64,000 nucleotides of DNA from Celeribacter baekdonensis. GTDB taxonomy: Bacteria; Pseudomonadota; Alphaproteobacteria; Rhodobacterales; Rhodobacteraceae. Positions 1 to 9,008 of the stretch are shown here, one piece after another. The translations under genes and the position numbers were made by a program. Location: contig NZ_FNBL01000011.1 in assembly GCF_900102315.1 (NCBI RefSeq), forward strand, positions 1 through 64,000. The letters run 5' to 3'. How positions within the stretch are numbered: position 1 is the stretch's first letter; every line of letters begins with the position of its first letter. Below the pieces are notes generated by a model, which did no database searches, had not been told where the DNA came from, and saw only the letters and a list, made by a program, of their open reading frames with translations.

Positions 1-393
1 CTTGGTGGCGATCTGCTTGGCGGTTTGACGGGTGGTCTGACGGGCACCGATGGCCTGCTCGATCCGGTTGTGTCGGATGGTGGCCTGCTGGGCGATCTGA
101 CCGGGAACAGCGGTCTTTTGGGCGATGTGACGGGCAATGATGGCGTCTTGGGTGAGGTCATTGGCGATGCCGGTCTGGTGTCGGATCTGACGGGTCTGGC
201 CTTGGTCACGGATGGCACAGCGGATGCGTCCGGCGGCCTTTTGGGCGGCTTGACGGACGGGTTGTTGGGTGGCGAAGGCGGTCTGCTCGATGGCGTGCTT
301 GGCGGCGATCTTCTGGGTGGCCTGACCGATGGTCTGCTGGACGGCGGGCTTCTTGATGGCCTGACGAGCCTGACCGACGATGTTGCCCTCTAA
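1..393 (+). CDS. Gly/Leu-rich repeat protein, C-terminal part (5' end outside window)
   Basis: The frame is open from the first base to the TAA at 391-393, so this is the end of a longer gene. All 130 visible residues are low-complexity: Gly, Leu, Asp, Val and Thr in a loose repeat of 10-12 residues of the form G-L-L-G-D-L-T-G, tightening near the end into units such as GGLLGGLTDGLLGG. There is no membrane segment, Cys or recognisable domain. Such repeats are often extended or surface-exposed, but I do not recognise a family and assign no function. A strong hairpin follows at 481-513, so this is the last gene of its transcript. Confidence 0.55.
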   Translation, partial: LGGDLLGGLTGGLTGTDGLLDPVVSDGGLLGDLTGNSGLLGDVTGNDGVLGEVIGDAGLVSDLTGLALVTDGTADASGGLLGGLTDGLLGGEGGLLDGVLGGDLLGGLTDGLLDGGLLDGLTSLTDDVAL

Positions 394-480
394 GGGACGA
401 TGACACCATGGGATCGGGCGGCACACGCGGCCCGATCGCAACCAAGACGGATGTCGAGGGCGCAAGACATCCTGAAATCT

Positions 481-513
481 CCCGCCCCTAACGTCTGGCA
501 CGTTGGGGGCGGG
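481..513 (+). terminator. Rho-independent-type hairpin
   Basis: A 14-bp stem (481-494 with 500-513, one G-T pair) closes a 5-base loop and is followed by a short T-rich stretch (ttgttg). It separates the repeat-protein gene from the 4.9-kb fusion gene. Confidence 0.7.
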
Positions 514-645
514 TTGTTGACCCAGAGCGGTGTGTTTTGTACCAAATGATCCGTGGGATGACGTCATCCGGCCTGTAGGATGATTGAGAGTCTCGCTGTT
601 GTGCGGGTGGGATGCTGCGTGACAGCCAATACAAAGGCGTATGCG

Positions 646-3600
646 ATGGGCAAGAAAAAGCGGTCCCGAAACGTGCCAAAAGCAGATGCACGACAGGGGA
701 AGACCGACAGACCCAATGCGTTGATGTCGCCGCTTGCACAGCAGTCCAAAGCCCCGTTGACCGTGCTTTTGGCGCAGGCCAAAGCGGCTTTGACCTATGC
801 GCTGGTGCCCTCCGACGTTGAAACGCCGCCGTCCGCTCCGCTGCGCCTCTTCTTCTCCATGAGTGACGGGACCAAACGCGCAGATGTCGTGCATTTCGTT
901 GGGCGCGATCTGGCGGACATCTGGGAAAAAGTAGAGACATGGCGGGGGGCTTTGGCCAATCCCTGCCCGGCGATCCGTTGGTTGAGAGTGGATTGGGTTG
1001 ACCAAACATGGGACCTGACATGGCACCACTGCCAATTGGCGCTTGAGAACAGCAAGCGGAGTTACTTTCGCTATGGCCTCGCACTTGACCATGGATTTGA
1101 ACAGGCATTTTTAGAGCAGGAACTCAATGCCAATGCGATGTTGTATCTTGGCGGCACCGTCGAACAGGCCGGTGTGAACGAAAAGAACTTCAACATTTAT
1201 GCGCGCCGACGTTTTGGCGCAGGCTTCCAATTGCCTCAAGACCCCGCGCATCAGGTCCGTTTGTTTTCGACCCAAGCTTTCCTTTTACAGCCGGGTCATG
1301 GTCCGATCCGGCTGCACGGCTTTAGCGGCGGGGCCGAGGGGCGGGATACCGGGCGCAGGAGTGTGACGGATCTCGACGAAACCACTGTGGAAAGCATGGT
1401 CGCGCAATCCAGTCGGTTTTTGGCGACCCAAGTCGATGAACAGGGCCAGTTTGTCTATGGGATTCATCCGTGTTTTGACCGGGAGATTAAGGCCTATAAC
1501 ACCCTGCGCCACACCAGCACGATCTATTCCATGTTGGAGGCGTGGGAGGTCACGCAGGACGCGGGGGTCAAAGCCGCGATCGACCGCGCGCTTCGGTTCA
1601 TGACCCAGAGTCTCATTCGTCGGTTCACCTTGCCGGATGGGAAAGAGGTCGCGTATCTGCAAGACCTGAACAATGAATTCAAACTGGGGGGCAGTGCTGT
1701 CGCCCTTTTGGCGCTTGTCAAATACACCGAATTGACGGGGGATCAGAGCCACCTGCCGCTGTTGGACCACTTGGCGGAGGGCATCCGACGGGTGCAAGAC
1801 CCAAGGACCGGGCAACTGCCCCATGTGCTCAATTCCACGGATCTCAGCGTCAAAGAAACCTTTCGGATCATATATTACGATGGGGAGGCCGCTTTTGGAT
1901 TGATGCGGCTCTATGGGTTGACCAAAGACGCGCGGTGGTTGCAAACGGTTGAAAAGGCGTTTGATTACTTTATCGCGCAACAGCATTGGAAAAGTCACGA
2001 TCACTGGCTCAGCTATTGCGTCAACGAATTGACGCTCTATCGGCCAGAGGAGCGCTATTTCCGGTTTGGCATCCAAAACGTGGTTGGGTATCTGGATTTT
2101 GTGATTGACCGCATCACGACCTTTCCCACCCTGCTTGAGTTGATGATGGCCGCGCATAAGATGATTGTGCGATTGCAGGGCAGCGATGCGCACCGCCCTC
2201 TTTTGAAACATCTTGATCTTGATAAGTTCTACCGCGCCCTCGAAACGCGTGCGCATTACCTGATGAACGGGTTTTTCTGGCCGGAAATCGCGATGTATTT
2301 CAAAAACCCCCAACGTATATTGGGCAGTTTTTTCATTCGCCATCACGGGTTCCGCGTCAGGATCGACGATGTCGAACATTATCTGTCGGGCTATACGGCC
2401 TATCTTTTGCACTATTTGCGGGATGGAAACCGCCATGGAACGCGCCCGACAGACGCGGCGGAACCGCCGAAACTGACAGGGCATGTTCCGGATGTGGACG
2501 ACACACCGTCTCTGAGCGCACCCGCCATTTTGGCTTGGGGGGGCGACGTCAATTTGGGGCGTCGTCAACATTACAGATCAAAGCAGCTGGGGTATGATCA
2601 GGTCCTCGACATTCCCGAGCTTAAGTCTGCCGATCTGTCGATCGTGAATTTGGAATGCGTTGTCAGTTCGCTCGGCGCACAAGGTGTGATCAAGGGCGAG
2701 GGGGGGCCATATTATTATCGCGCCCGGCCTGAAATGTTGAACATCCTGACGGCGGCCAACATCGACGCGGTGGCCGTGGCCAACAATCACAGTGGGGATT
2801 ACGGCCCCCAAGCGTTGATGCAGCAACAGGATATCCTGCGCGCACTTGGCATTGCCTGCGCCGGCAGTGGGCGCACCAGAGACGAGGCCTTTCGTCCCAC
2901 GTTTTGTACCGCTGGCGCGTTGCGCGTTGCGCTGTTTAGTGTCGATGCAACCCAGCACCGGTTTGCCGCGACAGATGATACGCCGGGCACCGCATATTTG
3001 CCGTTGGATGATCCACAGACGTGGCGAGAGGTATTTGAACCGCGCATCGCCGAGGCCAAGACACAAGCCGATCTTGCCATAATCGCCGTGCATTGGGGGG
3101 CGAACAATGCGGCCGCACCGGATGACGATGAAATCGCAGTTGGCCATGCCTTGATTGATGCGGGTGCTGATGCTGTGCTGGGTGCCTCGGCGCATCGGTT
3201 GCAGGGCATCGAAATCTACAAGGCCAAGCCGATCATCCATGACGCGGGTGATCTTTTGTTCGACTCCATCCGCAGTCAGTTTTCTGACGGCGGGGTGTTC
3301 CGGTTGGGGGTCGGCGCAGAGGGCGTGAAGTGGGTTGAATTTATTCCGGTGGGGGTTGGCTTTGGCTTTAGCCAGCGCCTGCGCGGGGATGCCGCGCGCG
3401 GTGTGATACAGCGGTTTCAAAGCAAATGCCAAAGCATCGGGACGACATTGACGTGCCACGAAGACCGGGCCTCTGTGGCACTCGTGCCACCGTCAGACGC
3501 GGAAAAACCCGTGGCGCGAAAGGGCGCATCACCGCGGTGCCATCCGGTTGAGGTTTTGCAGGCCTATGAGGCTGATGCGACGTATGGGCAGGTTCCCTAT

Positions 3601-5529
3601 GTGCCCGAAGAGGCGCGTATAAAGCCGGTGAAAATAAACGGTTTGACGCTGTTAGGGGTGCGCCTGAGCCCGCAAAATATCACGCATCGGCGGATGCTTT
3701 GGGTTGAGACCTGGTGGTCCAGTGACATCCCGCTCTCTGAAGATCTTCGATTGAGCTATACGGCGGTCCCTCGCGGGCAGGGGCCGGTGGTGGAATGGGG
3801 GCGCGGTATGGATCATGATCCGTGCGACTGGATGCTTCCCACCCGTCGCTGGGTTCCCGGACGGATTTATAGAGACCATTTTGGTCTGCGTCCGCCGCCG
3901 TTAAAACACTTGAGCAACGCACCGCTGCAGTTGGAAATTCGTGTGCTGGGGCGGGCACCGAATACACAGTGTTATCTGCATCCAAAACTGGTGCCGGTAC
4001 ACTTGGCAGAGACGGACTCTGCGCTGAACCTGACCTACCGCACAGAGTTCCCTGATCTGGAACATCACAGTCAAACGCATCAAACATGGACTGCGGATCA
4101 GCTTCAGGCGATCACGGGAGGCCAGTGGCTGACCGCGCCGCAAAAAGGGTGGTTCGTGCGCTCTGTGGTCAATGGTCAGAAACATATTGAGATGCGAGAT
4201 GCCCCGGTCTTGTTTGTGGCCCACACCAATCGCGAACGCGCGTTTCACGAAGGCGCGGCCCAGCCGATCAAAACGATCGGCGACCGCCATCCGGTGGTGG
4301 CGCAGAACATCAACCGTTTGGCCGGGGCGATTGTCAGTAAAGCCATTGCAAATGTGCCAAGCGATTTCCCGCAGTTGTTGGTCGATGATCCGATCAAGGC
4401 CAATATGGAACTGGGCTTTGCGGCCCGTCAGCGGTTTCAGGGGCCAGTGATCGCCGTGACAGGGACGGTTGGGAAATCCTCAACCCTCAGGTTGCTCGAA
4501 ACACTGTTTGATCCCGGATGTGCCCTGAAAAGCGTGGACAACTATAACTCGCGTGTTGGCGTGCCGATCCAATTGGCCAGCCTTGCGCCCGACCATCAGG
4601 CTGCTTTGCTCGAAATTGCACAATCTGCGCTCTGGATGAACCGTGGTCCAATCACCCGATGGGTGCATCCGACCATGGCCATAATCACGGAAATCGGCCT
4701 GTCACAAACCAACAGGATGATCAAGACAACTGAGGATGTTGCGCGTTGGAAATCGAGGGTTTTCGATGGGCTGATGCCGGGTGGGATTGCCGTGATCGGC
4801 GAACATTTGGCGCATTTTGAGACCATCCACGCCAAGGCAACCCAACATGCAAGCCGGGTCCTGACCTTTGGGCCCAGCCCGAACGCCCATTTGCGTGTGC
4901 TGGATCACGCCGCTGAGGGCCGATCGACCCGGCTCACGGTGGAGCTGGCGGGTCAGACCCATGAGGTGACGCTGCCCTTTGTCAGTCAGGGCATGTTGAA
5001 CAACGCAGTCGCAACGCTCGTCGTTGCTCATGCGCTTGGGCGCGATCTGCAGGACAGCGTTCAAAGGCTGGAGGCATACAGGCCGGAAGAGGGGCGTTTG
5101 GTCCAATATGTCTGTCACTTGGGTGGGCACAAGGTGCAGGTGCTGGATGACAGTTGGAACGCCGAAGTCCTTTCGATGTTGAATGCCTTCACTGAACTTG
5201 AACGACAGCACGTGGCGGGCCGGAAAATCGCAGTGCTCGGGCGCATTGTCCATCTTGGCGATCAGGCGGCCAAGCTACACGAGGCGCTAGCTGCGCCCTT
5301 ATTGGCGACGGGTGCGTCCCTTGTTCTGACGCATGGGGACGAGATGCGGCATCTGCGAAAGAGGTTGCCGGAGGCCGTTTTGGGGCCGCATTTTTCGAGT
5401 GCGCCCGCGCTTTTTGCCACTCTCAAAGACACCGTGAAAGAGGGGGATTTTATCCTCCTGAAAGGATCGCGTCGGGATTCAGACTTTGGTGATCTGTCCC
5501 GTTGGCTCAATACGCTCAAGGTTTTGTAA
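646..5529 (+). CDS. Three-part fusion: alpha/alpha-toroid + CapA metallophosphatase + MurF-like ligase
   Basis: Predicted 1627 residues. Numbering is from the ATG at 646, chosen because an AAAGG lies about 9 bases upstream and the product starts Lys/Arg-rich (MGKKKRSR); an in-frame ATG at 580 has no ribosome site. Residues ~245-590 look like an alpha/alpha-toroid of the glycosidase/epimerase kind. Residues ~625-905 match CapA/PgsA: WGGDVNLG, NLEC, ANNH (N713, N714, H715), HWG (H816), and an H850-x-x-Q motif. Residues ~1148-1627 match MurF: P-loop TGTVGKSS (K1277), the NYNSRVGVP loop (~1299-1307), LDDSWNAE, and LLKGSR near the end. PgsB/CapB and PgsA/CapA are separate proteins in poly-gamma-glutamate synthesis; here a Mur-type ligase and CapA share one chain. 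I see no signal peptide or membrane segment, odd for CapA. It probably makes or trims an amide-linked polymer or modifies cell-wall peptide; the substrate is unknown. Confidence 0.8.
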   Translation: MGKKKRSRNVPKADARQGKTDRPNALMSPLAQQSKAPLTVLLAQAKAALTYALVPSDVETPPSAPLRLFFSMSDGTKRADVVHFVGRDLADIWEKVETWRGALANPCPAIRWLRVDWVDQTWDLTWHHCQLALENSKRSYFRYGLALDHGFEQAFLEQELNANAMLYLGGTVEQAGVNEKNFNIYARRRFGAGFQLPQDPAHQVRLFSTQAFLLQPGHGPIRLHGFSGGAEGRDTGRRSVTDLDETTVESMVAQSSRFLATQVDEQGQFVYGIHPCFDREIKAYNTLRHTSTIYSMLEAWEVTQDAGVKAAIDRALRFMTQSLIRRFTLPDGKEVAYLQDLNNEFKLGGSAVALLALVKYTELTGDQSHLPLLDHLAEGIRRVQDPRTGQLPHVLNSTDLSVKETFRIIYYDGEAAFGLMRLYGLTKDARWLQTVEKAFDYFIAQQHWKSHDHWLSYCVNELTLYRPEERYFRFGIQNVVGYLDFVIDRITTFPTLLELMMAAHKMIVRLQGSDAHRPLLKHLDLDKFYRALETRAHYLMNGFFWPEIAMYFKNPQRILGSFFIRHHGFRVRIDDVEHYLSGYTAYLLHYLRDGNRHGTRPTDAAEPPKLTGHVPDVDDTPSLSAPAILAWGGDVNLGRRQHYRSKQLGYDQVLDIPELKSADLSIVNLECVVSSLGAQGVIKGEGGPYYYRARPEMLNILTAANIDAVAVANNHSGDYGPQALMQQQDILRALGIACAGSGRTRDEAFRPTFCTAGALRVALFSVDATQHRFAATDDTPGTAYLPLDDPQTWREVFEPRIAEAKTQADLAIIAVHWGANNAAAPDDDEIAVGHALIDAGADAVLGASAHRLQGIEIYKAKPIIHDAGDLLFDSIRSQFSDGGVFRLGVGAEGVKWVEFIPVGVGFGFSQRLRGDAARGVIQRFQSKCQSIGTTLTCHEDRASVALVPPSDAEKPVARKGASPRCHPVEVLQAYEADATYGQVPYVPEEARIKPVKINGLTLLGVRLSPQNITHRRMLWVETWWSSDIPLSEDLRLSYTAVPRGQGPVVEWGRGMDHDPCDWMLPTRRWVPGRIYRDHFGLRPPPLKHLSNAPLQLEIRVLGRAPNTQCYLHPKLVPVHLAETDSALNLTYRTEFPDLEHHSQTHQTWTADQLQAITGGQWLTAPQKGWFVRSVVNGQKHIEMRDAPVLFVAHTNRERAFHEGAAQPIKTIGDRHPVVAQNINRLAGAIVSKAIANVPSDFPQLLVDDPIKANMELGFAARQRFQGPVIAVTGTVGKSSTLRLLETLFDPGCALKSVDNYNSRVGVPIQLASLAPDHQAALLEIAQSALWMNRGPITRWVHPTMAIITEIGLSQTNRMIKTTEDVARWKSRVFDGLMPGGIAVIGEHLAHFETIHAKATQHASRVLTFGPSPNAHLRVLDHAAEGRSTRLTVELAGQTHEVTLPFVSQGMLNNAVATLVVAHALGRDLQDSVQRLEAYRPEEGRLVQYVCHLGGHKVQVLDDSWNAEVLSMLNAFTELERQHVAGRKIAVLGRIVHLGDQAAKLHEALAAPLLATGASLVLTHGDEMRHLRKRLPEAVLGPHFSSAPALFATLKDTVKEGDFILLKGSRRDSDFGDLSRWLNTLKVL

Positions 5530-5903
5530 ACTGAAATGGCAAGCTCTGGCAAAGCTGTGTCACAGAATCAGGATAGGTATACCCGCCTTGTGTAGGGGGT
5601 GTTGTGCTGGACGACGCCAGATTTATTCAAGGCACATCACATAAAATCAATTCTTAGTGATGTATAGACATATCCTATAGGTCATGTAAATACATTATAA
5701 AGAATATATAATATTGCGTATGAAACCTAAAAATTGAAATTTCATTGCTTTAGTCCTTGAAAAAGGATGGCCTTAAATCTCTAAAGTTACTTCGTATGGT
5801 GTGTCGTTAATCCTTTCGACACTTTCATGGTCAAAAATATCAATGTGGTGAGCATGAGCCCATGAATCACCCCGTCCACAAGACTTTCGGAGAGAACGCA
5901 CAG
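5530..5903 (+). promoter_or_regulatory. AT-rich leader of the tad/cpa locus
   Basis: About 374 bases without a gene. The stretch 5640-5760 is markedly AT-rich against its surroundings, and there is a small hairpin at the TCCTT/AAGGA around 5755-5768. It must carry the promoter of flp and probably of the whole pilus locus; I cannot fix -35/-10 boxes with confidence. Confidence 0.4.
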
Positions 5904-6119
5904 ATGAAATTCTTCAAGCCTGCAAAAGCCTTAGCAAAACGTTTCACTCGTGAAGAGGACGGTGCCACAGCAATCGAATATGGCCTGTTTGCCGCTCTGA
6001 TCGCCGCCGTCATTATTGTGGCTGTCAGCAATATTGGCAAAAACGTGAACTCGGGTTTCGAAAGTGTAAATACTGCACTCTGTGACAATACTTCTGCAAC
6101 TGCTTGCCCTACATCATGA
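5904..6119 (+). CDS. flp: Flp/Fap-type IVb prepilin
   Basis: A 71-residue major pilin subunit of the tad system. The ATG at 5904 has a GGAGA about 10 bases upstream; an upstream ATG at 5862 lacks one. After a basic leader (MKFFKPAKALAKRF) comes the prepilin peptidase site DG|ATAIEYG with the conserved Glu-Tyr, then a hydrophobic helix (LFAALIAAVIIVAV) that forms the filament core. Two Cys near the C terminus (TALC...TAC) may form a disulfide. The TGA overlaps the ATG of cpaB. As the first gene of the locus it is probably expressed far above the assembly genes. Confidence 0.93.
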   Translation: MKFFKPAKALAKRFTREEDGATAIEYGLFAALIAAVIIVAVSNIGKNVNSGFESVNTALCDNTSATACPTS

Positions 6120-7084
6120 TGTCGCGCCTGGGACTGTCCGGGCGCGTGACCATGGTTTTGGCAACATCCACTTTGGTGGCGGGCTCCGCAGTCTGGTTTG
6201 GGCTTTTGCAAAAAGACCAACCCTCCCTGCCGCAACTCCCCCAAATGGAAGCACAAACCAAGACCGAACGTGTCTTGGTCGCGGCTCATACCGTTGTTGC
6301 TGGGACACAAGTCACGCCCGCAGGCTACACATTTACAGAGATGGCGTCCGATCAAGTTCACGATGGGTTTCTCGTGGACAGCCCGGCCAATCAGGCGGCT
6401 CTTGCCGTGTTGACTGTGGCGCGGACTGTTCCAAGTGGCACGCCCTTTGTGGCCGAAGATTTGATACCACCCGAAACGGCCGTCTCTGGTGCAAAACCAC
6501 CAGTGCACACAAGCGCCTCGGCTCTGCGGCTGACCGAAGGCATGCGCGCGATTGCTCTGCCGGTGACGGCGGAAACCTCTGTGGCAGGGTTGATCAGGAA
6601 TGGCGACCGGGTCGACATCTTGCTGTCTTACGCATTGGAAGACGGCCTGATCGCAATCCGCACCGTTTTGCGCAACGTGCGTATTATTGCCACGGATCAG
6701 ATCCCGGAGCAGGCCCCGGAGAGCGAGCCGGTCGAACCCAAAGCGCCGCCCAAGATCGTCACATTTGAACTCACGCCCGACGGGGCAAAAGTTTTGGTCC
6801 TGGCCCAGAAGATGGGTGATCTGATGCTGGTACTGAGCGGCGGCGAGGAGGGGAATGCGCCGATCATTGCCGACGACACTCCAATCTTTTCTTCTCAGAT
6901 TTCCGGTGAAACGACGAAACCACTGCCGCCGATCAACAGCCGCAGTGTTGCGGTCGTGCGCGGCGCAGAGAGCCGGATGAATGTCCTCACCGTTGCGGAT
7001 GCCATCGAGCCGGGCGAGATCGGTCGCCCGCTGCCTTCATCAGAGGCGGCCATTGTTGCCGTTCCTCCCACTCAAGGTGATTAA
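6116..7084 (+). CDS. cpaB: CpaB/RcpC pilus assembly protein (SAF domain)
   Basis: A 322-residue inner-membrane-anchored periplasmic protein of the tad machine. An N-terminal membrane segment (VTMVLATSTLVAGSAVW) precedes an SAF-like region typical of CpaB (VLVAAHTVVAGTQV, then GMRAIALPVTAETSVAGLI and NGDRVDILLSY). A Pro-rich linker lies near residues 200-210. It partners with the CpaC secretin. The start is the ATG at 6116, overlapping the flp stop; a TTG at 6104 is also open but less likely. Its TAA shares a base with the cpaC ATG, so translation is probably coupled. Confidence 0.9.
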   Translation: MMSRLGLSGRVTMVLATSTLVAGSAVWFGLLQKDQPSLPQLPQMEAQTKTERVLVAAHTVVAGTQVTPAGYTFTEMASDQVHDGFLVDSPANQAALAVLTVARTVPSGTPFVAEDLIPPETAVSGAKPPVHTSASALRLTEGMRAIALPVTAETSVAGLIRNGDRVDILLSYALEDGLIAIRTVLRNVRIIATDQIPEQAPESEPVEPKAPPKIVTFELTPDGAKVLVLAQKMGDLMLVLSGGEEGNAPIIADDTPIFSSQISGETTKPLPPINSRSVAVVRGAESRMNVLTVADAIEPGEIGRPLPSSEAAIVAVPPTQGD

Positions 7085-8451
7085 TGCATTTCTTTCAAAC
7101 GTCTAAGATTTTGAAACGCATGTGCGCGGGTCTGCGTCACGTGTGCCTGTGCGCGCTTTTGATCGGCTTTGCGATGCCAAGTGCCGCGCAAACGCTGGTA
7201 GAAACCCGCAACCGTGATGTTAATCTTTTTGCTGGACAGGGCAAATTGATCAAACTTGAGAACCCCGCGGAAACGGTGTTTTTGGCCAACCCGGACGTGG
7301 CCGATATTGAGATCAAGTCCCCTAGACTTTTGTATATATACGGCAAGGCGATTGGAGAGACGACGCTTTTTGTCATCGACGATCAGGAAGAGGTGACTCT
7401 GAGCAGTGTCGTAAAGGTCTCTTATAATATGGACGCGATGAGCCGCGCCGCCCATGCCGCACTCCCATCGGGAAACTTCGCAGTCTCTGAAGTGGGTGGC
7501 GCGGTCGTTTTGAGCGGCAAGGTCAACACGATTTCTGATGCTGAACAAATTGAATCCGTGGTGCGACAACTGGCGGGACCCGAGACCGCTTTGATCAACA
7601 GTCTCGCACTTGAAACCCCGCCGCAAATCAATTTGCAAGTGCGCATTGCTGAGGTGTCGCGAAGCGTCACAGAAAACCTTGGCGTGACGTGGTCTACCTT
7701 GTCGGGACAGGGCATTTCCGGTGGCGAAGCGGTCAGCGGCGGCTATTCGATTGCTGGTAACATTCGCAAAGGCGGAACCAACATCGGTGTGACGCTTGAG
7801 GCGCTGAAAGGTGAGGGATTGGTGACCATTTTGTCGGAACCCAATTTGACGGCGCGTTCGGGCGATAAGGCGAGTTTTCTCGCCGGCGGGCGCTTTCCTT
7901 ACCAGACGAGAACAGCAGAAGATGTCCCCACGGTTCAATTCGAACCCTATGGAGTCGAGCTTGAATTCCTCCCCGAAGTTTTGCGCAGCAATCAAATCAA
8001 ACTCAATGTTCGGACTCAAATCCGCGAGCTTGATTTTTCCAGCGGCAGCCAGACGAACACACAAAACTTTCCGCTGATCCTGGAACGAAGCGCGAGCACA
8101 ACGATCGAAGTTGGCAGCGGCCAGAGCTTTGCCATCGCCGGATTGTTCAGCGCCTCGACGCAACAGGATGTCAAGGATGTGCCTGGCCTTGGCGATATCC
8201 CTATCTTGGGGGCCTTGTTCCGGTCGACGAGCTACCAAAAAGGTGAATCTGAGCTGGTCATCATTGTGACCCCCTACATCGTGGAGCCCGCGTCGCCTGA
8301 CAAATTCAAGACGCCCTTGGATCACTTCGCGCCGGCGAACAGCCTTGATCGGAGTTTGTTGGGGGCCTTTTCGGCAGGAGAGCCGATTGAGGGGAATGCC
8401 CCCGTCTCCGTCAAAAATATTAACGGGAATGCGGGGTTCCTTTTGCAATGA
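7084..8451 (+). CDS. cpaC: CpaC/RcpA outer-membrane secretin
   Basis: A 455-residue type II/III secretin forming the outer-membrane pore for the Flp pilus. A signal peptide (LCALLIGFAMPSAAQ) is followed by a pilus/BON-like periplasmic module (LFAGQGKLIKLENPAETVFLANPDVADI), then the secretin core with VTILSEPNLTARSGDKASFLAGGRFP and the C-terminal signature VPGLGDIPILGALFRS. The length is normal for CpaC. It overlaps cpaB by one base and cpaD by ATGA. Confidence 0.94.
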   Translation: MHFFQTSKILKRMCAGLRHVCLCALLIGFAMPSAAQTLVETRNRDVNLFAGQGKLIKLENPAETVFLANPDVADIEIKSPRLLYIYGKAIGETTLFVIDDQEEVTLSSVVKVSYNMDAMSRAAHAALPSGNFAVSEVGGAVVLSGKVNTISDAEQIESVVRQLAGPETALINSLALETPPQINLQVRIAEVSRSVTENLGVTWSTLSGQGISGGEAVSGGYSIAGNIRKGGTNIGVTLEALKGEGLVTILSEPNLTARSGDKASFLAGGRFPYQTRTAEDVPTVQFEPYGVELEFLPEVLRSNQIKLNVRTQIRELDFSSGSQTNTQNFPLILERSASTTIEVGSGQSFAIAGLFSASTQQDVKDVPGLGDIPILGALFRSTSYQKGESELVIIVTPYIVEPASPDKFKTPLDHFAPANSLDRSLLGAFSAGEPIEGNAPVSVKNINGNAGFLLQ

Positions 8452-9008
8452 CTGTGACCAAAGCCAAAACCATTCTGGCGGGGCTTGTCCTGATGTGCCT
8501 TGCCGCTTGTGACACGCCAACGCCACACATCGGTGTCACCCAACGTTTGTCCGCCCCTTATGTCGAAGCGCAGCATCAATTCCGTTTTGCATCTGGAGCG
8601 TCCTCATTGTCCGCACAAGAACGCGCGCGGATCACGGGGTTTCTAAACCAGCTTGCGTTGAAAAATGGGGATTTTCTGATCGTGACGATCCCGTCGAGCG
8701 GACAACCCAAAATTGATGCGGAACGTCAGGCTGTGATGCAATCGCTTTTGGCACGTTCGGCCGCGAAAAAGCAGTATCTCATGGACACCTCTTTTGGGTC
8801 ACGTCCGTCATACCGGCAAACCGGTGTCATTCGTGCCACGCGAACACAAGGTCTGCGCGTTGATTGCAAACCGAGTATCACCGATTTGGGCTGTGCCAGC
8901 GCCGCGAACCTTGCCGCCATGATTCACGAGCCGGGCGATGTCCTTGAGCCGGATATGACTGCCACCATGGCCCGTAGGGATGCGCCGCTTGAAGGACATC
9001 CGCAATGA
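8448..9008 (+). CDS. cpaD: CpaD-like pilus assembly lipoprotein
   Basis: A 186-residue outer-membrane-associated lipoprotein. The signal peptide ends in a lipobox LAAC (Cys about residue 24). The middle (FASGASSLSAQERARITGFL) resembles the OmpA/CpaD fold used by the secretin pilotin-like subunit, and CxPxxxDLGCASAANLAAM is the typical CpaD C-terminal motif. It overlaps cpaC and cpaE by four bases each. Confidence 0.88.
   Translation: MTVTKAKTILAGLVLMCLAACDTPTPHIGVTQRLSAPYVEAQHQFRFASGASSLSAQERARITGFLNQLALKNGDFLIVTIPSSGQPKIDAERQAVMQSLLARSAAKKQYLMDTSFGSRPSYRQTGVIRATRTQGLRVDCKPSITDLGCASAANLAAMIHEPGDVLEPDMTATMARRDAPLEGHPQ

Noticed and set aside
25-390. Short regular repeats at the window start as a CRISPR array
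   Set aside because: They are codon-periodic, imperfect and lie in an open frame; there are no uniform spacers.
580-645. ATG at 580 as start of the fusion gene
   Set aside because: No ribosome site at a usable distance; the ATG at 646 has AAAGG and a plausible basic N terminus.
7081-8526. A 481-codon minus-strand frame opposite cpaC
   Set aside because: The plus strand encodes a full secretin in a coupled operon; the antisense product has no recognisable feature.
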